From an uncultured Clostridia bacterium (lineage in GTDB: Bacteria; Bacillota; Clostridia; TANB77; CAG-508), in assembly GCA_948676835.1 (NCBI GenBank), contig CAPOZU010000002.1, forward strand, positions 1 to 64,000: a DNA stretch of 64,000 bases. The letters run 5' to 3'. How positions within the stretch are numbered: the first letter of the stretch is position 1; the number at the start of each line of letters is the position of its first letter. The notes beneath the pieces are model-generated. The model was not told where the DNA came from. It made no database searches and saw nothing but the letters and a program-made list of their open reading frames with translations. The translations under genes were made by a program, and so were the position numbers. Positions 23,663-32,108 of the stretch are shown one piece after another.

Positions 23663-23881
23663 TTATTTTGCTCTCCAAGTAATTCTTCCTTTAGATAAAT
23701 CATATGGTGATAATTCTAATTTTACTTTGTCACCTGGTAGAATTTTTATATAGTTCATTCTAAGCTTACCTGATATGTGAGCTAAGACTTGATGCCCATT
23801 TTCAAGTTCTACCTTAAAATTAGTATTTGGTAATGTTTCAACAACTGTACCTTCTACTTCGATTACATCTTCTTTAGACAA
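23663..23881 (-). CDS. infA: Translation initiation factor IF-1
   Basis: The 72-residue OB-fold protein starts SKEDVIEVEGTVVETLPN and ends with the usual GRITWRAK. The start codon is TTG (23881), preceded by AAGGGGG. IF-1 blocks the A site during initiation. The 115-base gap to map holds no L14e/KOW gene, which many Clostridia have at this place. Confidence 0.97.
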   Translation of the reverse strand: MSKEDVIEVEGTVVETLPNTNFKVELENGHQVLAHISGKLRMNYIKILPGDKVKLELSPYDLSKGRITWRAK

Positions 23882-23996
23882 ATTAAAACCCCCTTTACTC
23901 AGAACGCAAAGTAAGCCTTTATAGGCATTATTTTCGTGTATTTATTATCTCTCAAGTTGACTCTTGAGCAATAATCTAGAATATTATATCTTATTT

Positions 23997-24767
23997 TTAT
24001 AGTAATGTCAAGATTTTTGGCTCATTTTCTGTGATTAAAATTGTGTTTTCATAATGTGCTGCCAAGCTTCCATCTTGAGTTACAATTGTCCATCCATCAT
24101 CTAATTCCCAAATATCTGGTTTTCCTGCTATTACCATAGGTTCTACGGCTATTGTCATACCAGCTTCAAGCTTTGGGCCTCTACCTGGTTTTCCATAATT
24201 TGGCACTCCTGGATCTTCATGCATTTCTTTTCCAATTCCATGGCCTTGGAATTCTCTAACTACTGAAAATCCAAATTGTCTTACATAGGAATCTACTGCA
24301 TTTGAAATATCTCCAATTCTGTTTCCAGCTTTTGCGTATTTCATAGCTTCAAAAAATGCTTGTTTTGTAACAGCTACTAATTCTTGTGCTTCTTTACTAC
24401 AGTTTCCAACTAGAAATGTTCTTGCTGCATCACCGTTATATCCATTTTTTAATACAACTAAGTCTACGCTAACAACATCTCCATCTTTTATATAAATATC
24501 TTTTGATGGTATTCCATGAATAACTTCATCATTTATAGAAATACATAAAGTTCCTGGAAAATTTGGTACCCCTCTTACTCCACTTGGATATCCCTTTTGA
24601 GCTGGAATTCCTCCATGATCTTTTATGAATTTTTCTGCCATATGGTCAAGTTCTAAAGTACTCATTCCAGGTTTTATTATTTTTTCTATATATTCATAAG
24701 TTAATGCAGTTATTTTGCAAGCTTCTTGCATTAATTCAATTTCTCTTTTTGACTTTATTGTAATCAT
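23997..24767 (-). CDS. map: Methionine aminopeptidase type I
   Basis: The 256-residue enzyme removes N-terminal methionine. Metal ligands are seen in DGDVVSVDLVVLKNGYNGDAA (two Asp), GHGIGKEMHEDPGVPN (His), IAVEPM (Glu) and YENTILIT (Glu). No N-terminal zinc region. It lies between adk and infA as in other Firmicutes. Confidence 0.97.
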   Translation of the reverse strand: MITIKSKREIELMQEACKITALTYEYIEKIIKPGMSTLELDHMAEKFIKDHGGIPAQKGYPSGVRGVPNFPGTLCISINDEVIHGIPSKDIYIKDGDVVSVDLVVLKNGYNGDAARTFLVGNCSKEAQELVAVTKQAFFEAMKYAKAGNRIGDISNAVDSYVRQFGFSVVREFQGHGIGKEMHEDPGVPNYGKPGRGPKLEAGMTIAVEPMVIAGKPDIWELDDGWTIVTQDGSLAAHYENTILITENEPKILTLL

Positions 24768-24782
24768 TTCGTTCCTCTCTAA

Positions 24783-25448
24783 TTATTTGTTTTTTAAATA
24801 ATTAATTACATCACGAGCAACTTCATCTTTCATTCTGTTTACAGATTTGCTAAGTACTGTTGAATATAAAGCACCTGTTTCTTTGTAGTAATCAGCTACT
24901 GGAGCAGTTTCTCTATGATATACTTCTAATCTATTTTTTGCTTTTTCTAATTTATCATCATCTCTTTGATATAAAGGACTTCCACATTTATCACAAATTC
25001 CTTCTACTTTTGAAGGATGTAATACTGTATTGTAAACAGCTTTACAATCTGAATTTGTACAAATCATTCTATTTGTAATTCTTTCTAAAATTTCTTCTTC
25101 TGGTGTCTCTAAATTAACTACTATATCTATTTTCTTTCCTTCTTTTGTTAACATTTCATCTAGAACTTTAGCTTGATTTACTGTTCTTGGGAAACCATCT
25201 AAAATTAATCCATTTTGAACATCATCTTCTTTTAATCTAGATGTAATTAATTCAACAGTTAAATCATCAGGAACTAATTGTCCTTTTGTCATATAACTAT
25301 TAGCTCTTTGACCAATTTCTGTTCCTTCACTAATGTATTTTCTAAAGATATCTCCACTAGAAATTGCTGGTATATTAAATTCTTTTGAAAGAATTTCTGC
25401 TACACTTCCTTTTCCAGAAGCTGGAGCTCCTAACATAATAATAACCAT
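24783..25448 (-). CDS. adk: Adenylate kinase, long form with zinc lid
   Basis: The 221-residue enzyme interconverts ATP, ADP and AMP. It shows the P-loop GAPASGKGSVAE, LILDGFPRTVNQAK and a LID domain with a four-Cys zinc site (CTNSDCK, then CDKCGSPL), the Gram-positive form. Start follows AAGGAGG by eight bases. Confidence 0.97.
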   Translation of the reverse strand: MVIIMLGAPASGKGSVAEILSKEFNIPAISSGDIFRKYISEGTEIGQRANSYMTKGQLVPDDLTVELITSRLKEDDVQNGLILDGFPRTVNQAKVLDEMLTKEGKKIDIVVNLETPEEEILERITNRMICTNSDCKAVYNTVLHPSKVEGICDKCGSPLYQRDDDKLEKAKNRLEVYHRETAPVADYYKETGALYSTVLSKSVNRMKDEVARDVINYLKNK

Positions 25449-25535
25449 AATAGTTACCTCCTTAAAAATTTATGCTAATTAAATAATACTTAAAACTTAA
25501 TTATCATTTAATTAACATAAAATTAAAGCATATAT

Positions 25536-25554
25536 GGGTGGACTAAATCCACCC
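25536..25554 (-). terminator. Hairpin between secY and adk
   Basis: GGGTGGA (25536-25542) pairs with TCCACCC (25548-25554), followed on the minus strand by ATATATGCTTTAATTTT. It may lower transcription or stabilise the upstream message. The T-run is poor. Confidence 0.45.
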
Positions 25555-25573
25555 TATATACTTTTATTTATAT

Positions 25574-26899
25574 CTATTTCTCTAAAAATCCTTTATAATG
25601 TCTCATTACTAATTGAGATTCTAATTGTTGAACTGTTTCTAATGCAACACCAACTACGATAAGTATTGATGTACCACCAAATGAAATATCAATATCTGTA
25701 AATCTCATCAACATTGGAAGGATTGCTATTAAACTTAAGAATATAGCACCAAACCATGTTAGTTTGTTTAATATTGCTGTTATATATTCTGTTGTTGGCT
25801 TTCCAGCTCTAATACCTGGAATAAATCCACCATTTTGTTTAATATTAGTAGATACTTCTGCTGGATTAAATGTTGCATATGTATAGAAGAATGTAAATCC
25901 AACTATTAATAGTAAATATACTATAGCGTTTGCTAAACTATATCCCCAAGCAACATTTGATGTAGAAGTAGCTATTGAAAAATTGTATAGACCAGCAATA
26001 AATCCTGTTCCTCCAATTTTATCTGCTGCAAAAATTTGAATAATCATTGCAGGGAATGTCATGAATGATGATGCGAAAATTACTGGCATAACTCCAGCCA
26101 TTGCTAGCTTAAGTGGAATATGTGTATTTTGTCCACCATACATTTTTCTTCCTACAACTTTTTTTGCATATTGTACTGGAACTTTTCTTTCTGCTTGTTG
26201 TACAAAAACAACTCCAGCCACTAGAAGAATTGCTCCTAATATAATTGCAAGTGAAGTAACTATACCTACTGTACTTATTCCTGTTTCTCCTACAATTATA
26301 TTAAATAATGTAACTACTCCTGAAGGTAATCTTGATATGATACCAACAAAAATAATCATTGAAATACCATTTCCAATACCTTTATTTGTAATTTGATCAC
26401 CTAACCACATTAATATTGCAGTACCAGTAATTAAAGATAATACAACTACAGATCCTGTTAAGAATCCTGGATTAATAAATATTCCAGATGAGCTATATGA
26501 AATATAAATTCCTAAACCTTCTATTAAAGCTAAAACAATACTTAACATTTTAGTATATTTATTAATTTTTTGTTTTCCAGCTTCTCCACCTTCCTTCATC
26601 ATTTTTTCTAATGAAGGTATAATCCAACCTAACAATTGAATAACAATTGATGCTGTAATATATGGAGTTATTGTCATTGAGAATATTGATAATCTTGAGA
26701 AAGCTCCACCAGATATTGTATTGATTAATCCTGTTAAACTACCTGTTGCAGAATTCATTTGCTCAGCTAAAGCAATTGTATCTACACCAGGAACAGCAAT
26801 ATAACAACCAAATCTAAATATTACTATTAATAATAGTGTATATAATATTCTTTTTCTTACATCTGGAGTTTTCCAAGCATTTTTTATAGTTTTAAACAA
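25574..26899 (-). CDS. secY: Preprotein translocase subunit SecY
   Basis: The 441-residue protein has ten membrane segments and SecY landmarks: FRFGCYIAVPGVD, the plug region, VPVQYAKK, GFIPGIRAGKPT and an ending TVQQLESQLVMRHYKGF. It forms the channel for export. The start codon is TTG at 26899, directly after the rplO stop, with GAGGTG inside the end of rplO, so translation is coupled. Confidence 0.98.
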   Translation of the reverse strand: MFKTIKNAWKTPDVRKRILYTLLLIVIFRFGCYIAVPGVDTIALAEQMNSATGSLTGLINTISGGAFSRLSIFSMTITPYITASIVIQLLGWIIPSLEKMMKEGGEAGKQKINKYTKMLSIVLALIEGLGIYISYSSSGIFINPGFLTGSVVVLSLITGTAILMWLGDQITNKGIGNGISMIIFVGIISRLPSGVVTLFNIIVGETGISTVGIVTSLAIILGAILLVAGVVFVQQAERKVPVQYAKKVVGRKMYGGQNTHIPLKLAMAGVMPVIFASSFMTFPAMIIQIFAADKIGGTGFIAGLYNFSIATSTSNVAWGYSLANAIVYLLLIVGFTFFYTYATFNPAEVSTNIKQNGGFIPGIRAGKPTTEYITAILNKLTWFGAIFLSLIAILPMLMRFTDIDISFGGTSILIVVGVALETVQQLESQLVMRHYKGFLEK

Positions 26900-27334
26900 C
26901 TAAATCACCTCAATCTTTCCACCTGCAGCTTCTATTTTTTCTGCAGCAGCTTTAGTAAATCTTTTTGCTTTTACTGTTAATTTTTTATCTAAATTTCCAG
27001 TAGCTAAAACAACTATTCCATCGTTTACTTTTCCGATAATTCCTTCTGCTAATAATGTTTCAGCTGTAACTTCTGTAGCTTCTGATTTATTAAGCATTGT
27101 TAAAGTTACTTCTGTATAATTTTTAGCATGAATGTTTGTGAATCCTCTTTTTGGTAATCTTCTATATAATGGTGTTTGACCACCTTCAAATCCTCTTCTT
27201 ACTCCGCCACCAGATCTTGCTTTTTGACCTTTATGACCTCTACCAGAAGTTTTTCCAAGACCTGAACCGATTCCACGACCTACTCTTCTTCTAGTTTGTC
27301 TTTTTGTAGCTGGCTTAATGTTTCCTAATTCCAT
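26900..27334 (-). CDS. rplO: 50S ribosomal protein L15
   Basis: The 144-residue protein has GRGIGSGLGKTSGRGHKGQK and FEGGQTPLYRRLPKRGF. Start follows GAGGAGG. It follows rpsE directly; the gene that normally lies between (rpmD) is missing. Confidence 0.98.
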   Translation of the reverse strand: MELGNIKPATKRQTRRRVGRGIGSGLGKTSGRGHKGQKARSGGGVRRGFEGGQTPLYRRLPKRGFTNIHAKNYTEVTLTMLNKSEATEVTAETLLAEGIIGKVNDGIVVLATGNLDKKLTVKAKRFTKAAAEKIEAAGGKIEVI

Positions 27335-27424
27335 CTTTTTGCACCTCCTCTATTTGGTTTTATTAAATTCGAATTTATTATATCATTAAATAATACAATT
27401 TCAATAAATTCTATTAAATTTTTA

Positions 27425-27913
27425 TTATAATATTTCGCTAACTTTTTTTCCTCTTTTTTTAGCAACTGATTCAGCAGTTTGCATATTTTTAAGAGCTTCG
27501 ATAGTAGCATAAACAACATTTCTTGGATTATTTGTTCCAATAACTTTTGTGTTTATATCTTTATAACCTGCAAGTTCAAGAACTGGTCTAACACTACCAC
27601 CAGCTATAACTCCAGTACCTTCTGCACCTGGTTTTAACATAACTTTAGCACTACCAAATCTACCAACAAATTCATGTGGTATTGTTGTTCCAACGATTGG
27701 AACTGTTATTAAATTCTTTTTAGCATCTTCAATAGCTTTTTTGATTGCATCTGGAACTTCTGCTGCTTTTCCATTACCAACACCAATATGTCCTTGTTCA
27801 TCTCCAACAACTACAACAGCGCTAAATCTAAAAGTTCTACCACCTTTAACAACTTTTGCAACTCTATTGATAGCTACTACAGTTTCTTTTAATTCTACTG
27901 ATTTTTCTTCCAT
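27425..27913 (-). CDS. rpsE: 30S ribosomal protein S5
   Basis: The 162-residue protein has the dsRNA-binding-like start VVAINRVAKVVKGGRTFRFS, GHIGVGNGKAAEVPDAI and the C-terminal GNPR-like NNPRNVVYATIEAL. S5 supports decoding accuracy. Followed by a 90-base AT-rich spacer, with no rpmD. Confidence 0.98.
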   Translation of the reverse strand: MEEKSVELKETVVAINRVAKVVKGGRTFRFSAVVVVGDEQGHIGVGNGKAAEVPDAIKKAIEDAKKNLITVPIVGTTIPHEFVGRFGSAKVMLKPGAEGTGVIAGGSVRPVLELAGYKDINTKVIGTNNPRNVVYATIEALKNMQTAESVAKKRGKKVSEIL

Positions 27914-27937
27914 TAGAATATTTTTCCTCCTTCTTTC

Positions 27938-28297
27938 TTAGAATTCTAATCCTGCTTCACGAGCTGATTCGGCAATTGCTTTAACAACACCGTGATATAT
28001 AAATCCACCTCTATCAAAAACTACTTGTTTGATATTTTTCTTTAAAGCCTTTTCTGCAACAGCTTTACCAACTTCTTTTGCAGCTTCAACATTTGCAGCT
28101 TTTGTTTTAATGTCTTTATCTAATGTAGAAACATATACAAGTGTTTCTCCTTTAACATCATCAATTATTTGAGCTATAATGTTTTTGTTAGATTTTGTTA
28201 CTGCAAGTCTTGGACATTCTGTTGTTCCAGAAACTTTTGTACGTACTCTTACGTGACGTCTTACTCTTTCAGCTTTTCTATCTATTTTAGTAATCAT
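27938..28297 (-). CDS. rplR: 50S ribosomal protein L18
   Basis: The 119-residue protein has RHVRVRTKVSGTTECPRLAV and ends IAESAREAGLEF. L18 binds 5S rRNA. A 155-base gap with two hairpins separates it from rplF. Confidence 0.98.
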   Translation of the reverse strand: MITKIDRKAERVRRHVRVRTKVSGTTECPRLAVTKSNKNIIAQIIDDVKGETLVYVSTLDKDIKTKAANVEAAKEVGKAVAEKALKKNIKQVVFDRGGFIYHGVVKAIAESAREAGLEF

Positions 28298-28323
28298 TTT
28301 TACTCCTTTCTAGGTCTCCTTAT

Positions 28324-28380
28324 AGGGGTATATCTAATCCCATATTTTGGTATATCTTTAAGGGATTAAATATACCCCCT
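28324..28380 (-). repeat. Long hairpin between rplF and rplR
   Basis: AGGGGTATATCTAATCCC (28324-28341) pairs with GGGATTAAATATACCCCCT (28362-28380), with one bulge and one mismatch, around a 20-base loop. There is no T-run. Confidence 0.65.
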
Positions 28381-28415
28381 AAAGCAACTTTACCTAACAT
28401 ATTAACTACATAAAC

Positions 28416-28433
28416 TATCTGTTTATACAGATA
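28416..28433 (-). repeat. Short hairpin after rplF
   Basis: TATCTGT (28416-28422) and ACAGATA (28427-28433) pair around TTAT, 20 bases after the rplF stop. Confidence 0.5.
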
Positions 28434-28452
28434 CTTTAATTTATTTAATGGT

Positions 28453-28992
28453 CTATTTTTTACCAGCTTTACCTTCTTTACGTCTAATAACTTCTTCAGC
28501 GTATTTGATACCTTTTCCTCTATAAACTTCTGGTGGTCTCTTTGTTCTGATAACAGCTGCTGTTTGACCAACTAATTCTTTATCCATACCTTTAACAATT
28601 ATTTCATTTGCATTTGGTACATCAAAAGTAATTCCTGCTGGTGCAGCTAATTCTACTGGATGAGAATAACCTAAGTTTAATAATAAGTCATTTCCTTTTT
28701 TGCTTGCTCTATATCCAACACCATTAACTTCTAATTTTCTTTCAAAACCTTTTGTTGTTCCTTCAATCATGTTATTTAATAATGTTCTTGTTAAACCATG
28801 TAAACTTCTGTTTTCAGGTTGATCATCTGGTCTAACTACTGTTATAACATTACCATCAAGATTGATTTTCATATTTTTATGAAACTCTTTCTCTAAAGTT
28901 CCTTTAGGACCTTTTACAGTAATTTTTTGTCCGTCGATTTTAACTTCAACACCTTCTGGTACTGTAATAGGTTTATTTCCTATTCTAGACAT
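28453..28992 (-). CDS. rplF: 50S ribosomal protein L6
   Basis: The 179-residue protein starts SRIGNKPITVPEGVEVKIDG and ends with the family motif RRPPEVYRGKGI-like stretch (KRPPEVYRGKGIKYAEE). It lies at the stalk base. Standard length. Confidence 0.98.
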   Translation of the reverse strand: MSRIGNKPITVPEGVEVKIDGQKITVKGPKGTLEKEFHKNMKINLDGNVITVVRPDDQPENRSLHGLTRTLLNNMIEGTTKGFERKLEVNGVGYRASKKGNDLLLNLGYSHPVELAAPAGITFDVPNANEIIVKGMDKELVGQTAAVIRTKRPPEVYRGKGIKYAEEVIRRKEGKAGKK

Positions 28993-29071
28993 TCTTGTCT
29001 CCTCCTTTAATTATATATTTGGTTAATTATGATTTTTCAATCTTTTCGCCATATCTTAATTTTTTTATGAG

Positions 29072-29470
29072 TTACCAGATATAAGCTAAAACTTCTCCAC
29101 CTATACCTAATTCTCTAGCTTTTTTATCTGTCATAATTCCTTTTGAAGTAGAAATTAATGCAACACCTAAACCATTTAATACTTTTGGTAATTCATCTTT
29201 AGATGCATAAATTCTTAAACCAGGTTTACTGATTCTTCTTAATCCATCTATAACTCTATTACCTTTCTCATCATATTTTAAAGAAATTCTAATGATTCCT
29301 TGTACATCGCTTTCTATTTCTTCAAAAGCTTTTATATAACCTTCTTCAAGTAATGTTTCTGCAATAGCTTTTTTCATTTTTGATGTTGGAACATCAACTG
29401 TTTTAAATTTAGCGCTATTTGCATTTCTTATTCTTGTTAACATATCTGCTATTGGGTCTGTTGTATTCAA
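29072..29470 (-). CDS. rpsH: 30S ribosomal protein S8
   Basis: The 132-residue protein has TDPIADMLTRIRNAN and ends ISTSKGIMTDKKARELGIGG then VLAYIW. S8 is a central-domain assembly protein and in Escherichia coli represses the spc operon. A large inverted repeat (29521-29650) lies directly upstream. Confidence 0.98.
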   Translation of the reverse strand: MNTTDPIADMLTRIRNANSAKFKTVDVPTSKMKKAIAETLLEEGYIKAFEEIESDVQGIIRISLKYDEKGNRVIDGLRRISKPGLRIYASKDELPKVLNGLGVALISTSKGIMTDKKARELGIGGEVLAYIW

Positions 29471-29520
29471 TTTTTTACCCTCCTTTTTTAATATTTTTTT
29501 ATATACTTTTAAGTATTTGC

Positions 29521-29650
29521 GAAAATTTTAATCAAAAACAAGTATTACAAGGCGGGCGTTATTAAAAATTAAATGAGCATACTTTTGTATGTGATTTTAA
29601 TTTTTAATGACAACCAACGAAGTAAGACGAAGTTTTTCATTAAAATTTTA
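29521..29650 (-). repeat. Nested inverted repeat of about 130 bases between rpsN and rpsH
   Basis: The outer arms GAAAATTTTAATCAAAAAC (29521-29539) and GTTTTTCATTAAAATTTTA (about 29632-29650) pair with two mismatches. The inner arms ATTAAAAATTAAAT...GCATAC and GTATGT...ATTTTAATTTTTAAT (29561-29610) form a second stem around TTTT. The stretches between also match imperfectly (GTATTAC against GTAAGAC). The whole gap can fold into one long hairpin, like a MITE or a long structured leader. Confidence 0.65.
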
Positions 29651-29833
29651 CCAGCTTGCCTTCTTAACACCTGGAATTTCACCTTTATGAGCTAATTCTC
29701 TGAAGCAAACACGGCAAATACCATATTTTCTAATATATGCATGTGGTCTTCCACAAAGTTTACATCTGTTATATTCTCTTGTTTTAAATTTTTGTGGTTT
29801 TGCACATTTTACTTTTAATGATTTTTTAGCCAT
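29648..29833 (-). CDS. rpsN: 30S ribosomal protein S14 type Z
   Basis: The 61-residue protein has two CxxC pairs (CKLCGRPHAYI and CRVCFRELAHKG) and ends GVKKASW, the zinc-binding short form typical of Firmicutes. The stop falls at the edge of the inverted repeat. Confidence 0.98.
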   Translation of the reverse strand: MAKKSLKVKCAKPQKFKTREYNRCKLCGRPHAYIRKYGICRVCFRELAHKGEIPGVKKASW

Positions 29834-29856
29834 TTTTTTCTCCTTTCTTCAAAAAA

Positions 29857-30396
29857 CTAAACTCTAAATGGCATTCCTAATAATGTTAGTAACTCTTTAG
29901 CTTCTTCATCAGTTTTAGCTGTTGTTACAAATATAATATCCATACCTCTTAATTTATCTACTTTATCGTATTCGATTTCTGGGAATATTAATTGTTCTTT
30001 TATACCCATTGAGTAGTTTCCTCTACCATCAAATGAATTGCTTGAAACTCCTCTGAAATCTCTAACTCTTGGAAGAGCAACATTAAATAGTTTTAATGCG
30101 AAATCATACATTTTTCCTGCTCTTAATGTAACTTTGCATCCTATTTTTGCACCTTCTCTTAATTTAAAAGCTGCGATTGATTTTCTAGCTTTTGTTACTA
30201 TTGGTTTTTGACCTGTAATTATGCTTAAATCATTCATAGCATTATCTAAAGCTTTAGGATTATCCTTTGTATCTCCTAATCCTATATTTATAACTATTTT
30301 ATCTAATTTAGGAACTTGCATTACTGAAGAATAATTAAATTTCTTCATCATTGCTGGAACTACTTCTTTTTCATATTGTTCTCTAAGTGTTTCCAT
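29857..30396 (-). CDS. rplE: 50S ribosomal protein L5
   Basis: The 179-residue protein has MQVPKLDKIVINIGLGD, TGQKPIVTKARKSIAAFKLR and FRGVSSNSFDGRGNYSMGI. L5 binds 5S rRNA and contacts the small subunit. Standard length. Confidence 0.98.
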   Translation of the reverse strand: METLREQYEKEVVPAMMKKFNYSSVMQVPKLDKIVINIGLGDTKDNPKALDNAMNDLSIITGQKPIVTKARKSIAAFKLREGAKIGCKVTLRAGKMYDFALKLFNVALPRVRDFRGVSSNSFDGRGNYSMGIKEQLIFPEIEYDKVDKLRGMDIIFVTTAKTDEEAKELLTLLGMPFRV

Positions 30397-30426
30397 GTAA
30401 ATCTATTCCTCCTTTCTAAAAACTTT

Positions 30427-30735
30427 CTATTTTAATTTTGCACCACATTTTTTGCAAACACGAACTTTTTCGCCTTTTTCTTCAACATATCCTACTTTTG
30501 TAGCTGCTTTACATTTTGGACAAACTACATTAGCTTTTGCACTATGTATAGCGCATTCAACAGAAATAATTCCGCCTTCTTCACCTTGTTTTCTAGGTTT
30601 GATATGTTTTTTTCTAATATTAACACCTTTAACAACTATTTTGTTTGTTTTTGGTATGATATCTAAAACTTCTCCAGTTTTTCCTTTATCATTTCCTGAT
30701 AAAATTTTAACTGTATCTCCTTTTTTTATTTTCAA
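30427..30735 (-). CDS. rplX: 50S ribosomal protein L24
   Basis: The 102-residue protein reads KIKKGDTVKILSGNDKGKTG (KOW motif) and ends with a zinc-ribbon-like CPKCKAATKVGY then CKKCGAKLK. I choose the TTG at 30735, six bases after GAGGTG, because it gives the family start MKIKKGDTV; the in-frame GTG at 30744 lies inside the ribosome site. The Cys pairs at the C-terminus are not universal in L24. Confidence 0.96.
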   Translation of the reverse strand: MKIKKGDTVKILSGNDKGKTGEVLDIIPKTNKIVVKGVNIRKKHIKPRKQGEEGGIISVECAIHSAKANVVCPKCKAATKVGYVEEKGEKVRVCKKCGAKLK

Positions 30736-30770
30736 ATTTTTCACCTCTATTTCTTTTCATTTTTAATGAA

Positions 30771-31139
30771 TTATAGAACCTCAGGTGCTAAAGAAATAAT
30801 TTTCATATAGTCTTTATCTCTTAATTCTCTAGCTACAGGTCCAAATATACGTGTTCCTTTTGGTGTTCCATCATCACGTATAATAACTGCTGCATTTTCA
30901 TCAAATTTTAAGTAAGATCCATCTTGTCTTCTAACACCTTTTCTTGTTCTTACTACTACAGCTTTAACAACTTCACCTTTTTTTACAACGCCACCTGGTG
31001 TAGCTGTTTTAACAGAAGCCATTATTATATCTCCTATTTCGGCAACTTTTCTATGTGAACCACCTAAACATCTAATGCACATAATTTCTTTTGCACCAGT
31101 GTTGTCAGCTACTTTTAATCTTGTTTGTTGCTGTACCAT
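30771..31139 (-). CDS. rplN: 50S ribosomal protein L14
   Basis: The 122-residue protein starts VQQQTRLKVADNTGAKEIMC and has GDIIMASVKTATPGGVVKKG. It forms part of the subunit interface. Standard length. Confidence 0.98.
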   Translation of the reverse strand: MVQQQTRLKVADNTGAKEIMCIRCLGGSHRKVAEIGDIIMASVKTATPGGVVKKGEVVKAVVVRTRKGVRRQDGSYLKFDENAAVIIRDDGTPKGTRIFGPVARELRDKDYMKIISLAPEVL

Positions 31140-31184
31140 TATTTAGTTCCTCCTTTTATTTTTCTCTATATAAAATAGATAATC

Positions 31185-31448
31185 TTATTTTATAACTGCT
31201 TTCTCAACGATTTTTACAACTCTGTATCTTTTATCTTTTGATAAAGGTCTTGTTTCCATAACTTCAACTTTATCTCCTGCTTTACATTCATTGTTTTCAT
31301 CATGAGCTTTTAATTTATATGTTCTTTTTACAGTTTTATTGTAAATTGGATGAGCAACAGATGTTTCTACTGCAACAACTACTGTTTTATCCATTTTATC
31401 AGATACAACTGTACCTATCATTGTTTTACGAAGATTTCTTTCTTCCAT
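31185..31448 (-). CDS. rpsQ: 30S ribosomal protein S17
   Basis: The 87-residue OB-fold protein has RKTMIGTVVSDKMDKTVVV, HPIYNKTVKRTYKLKAHDE and ETRPLSKDKRYRVV. Standard length and place between rpmC and rplN. Confidence 0.98.
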   Translation of the reverse strand: MEERNLRKTMIGTVVSDKMDKTVVVAVETSVAHPIYNKTVKRTYKLKAHDENNECKAGDKVEVMETRPLSKDKRYRVVKIVEKAVIK

Positions 31449-31474
31449 TAGGATATTCTCCTTTCTTACTAAAA

Positions 31475-31681
31475 TTATTGATTATTATTGTTTAATTCTC
31501 TTTGTCTTAAAATTGTTTTTATTCTAGCTATTTCTTTTCTAACTTCTCTAATTCTTAGTGGATTATCTAATCCGTTTGTAGCTAGGCTAAATCTTAATTT
31601 AAATAATTCTGATTTTAATTCACTTAGCTCTTTTTCTAGCTCTGGTGAAGACATTTCTTTTACTTTACTATTCTTCATCAT
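31475..31681 (-). CDS. rpmC: 50S ribosomal protein L29
   Basis: The 68-residue protein has ELEKELSELKSELFKLRFSL and IREVRKEIARIKTILRQREL. Two adjacent ATG codons (31681 and 31678) follow GGTGG; either could start. The start overlaps the rplP stop by 14 bases, so translation is coupled. Confidence 0.96.
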   Translation of the reverse strand: MMKNSKVKEMSSPELEKELSELKSELFKLRFSLATNGLDNPLRIREVRKEIARIKTILRQRELNNNNQ

Positions 31682-32108
31682 TATCACCACCTAATTCAAT
31701 TTCTCTTTTTACGAATTTTGTTTGAACTGGTAATTTTTGAGCTGCTAATCTTAAAGCTTCTCTAGCAACATCTTCTGATACACCTTCTAGTTCAAATAAA
31801 ACTCTACCAGGTTTAACTACAGCAACCCAATATTCTGGAGCTCCTTTACCTTTACCCATACGAGTTTCAGCTGGTTTCTTTGTTACTGGTTTGTCTGGGA
31901 ATATTTTAATCCAAACTTTACCACCTCTTTTGATGTAACGATTTACAGCAATTCTGGCAGCTTCAATTTGATTTGATTTAATCCATCCTGCTGTTGTAGC
32001 TTGAATTCCGTATTGTCCTTCATTAACTACATTACCTCTTGTTGCTTTTCCTCTATTTCTACCTTTTTGTTGTTTTCTAAACTTTGTTCTTTTTGGCATT
32101 AATGGCAT
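31668..32108 (-). CDS. rplP: 50S ribosomal protein L16
   Basis: The 146-residue protein starts PLMPKRTKFRKQQKGRNRGK and has KIFPDKPVTKKPAETRMGKG. The ATG at 32108 shares one base with the rpsC stop (TAATG) and lies nine bases after GGAGG. L16 is near the A site. Confidence 0.98.
   Translation of the reverse strand: MPLMPKRTKFRKQQKGRNRGKATRGNVVNEGQYGIQATTAGWIKSNQIEAARIAVNRYIKRGGKVWIKIFPDKPVTKKPAETRMGKGKGAPEYWVAVVKPGRVLFELEGVSEDVAREALRLAAQKLPVQTKFVKREIELGGDNDEE

Noticed and set aside
27325..27540. Open frame at the place of rpmD
   Set aside because: It overlaps rpsE in another frame and the protein does not resemble L30.
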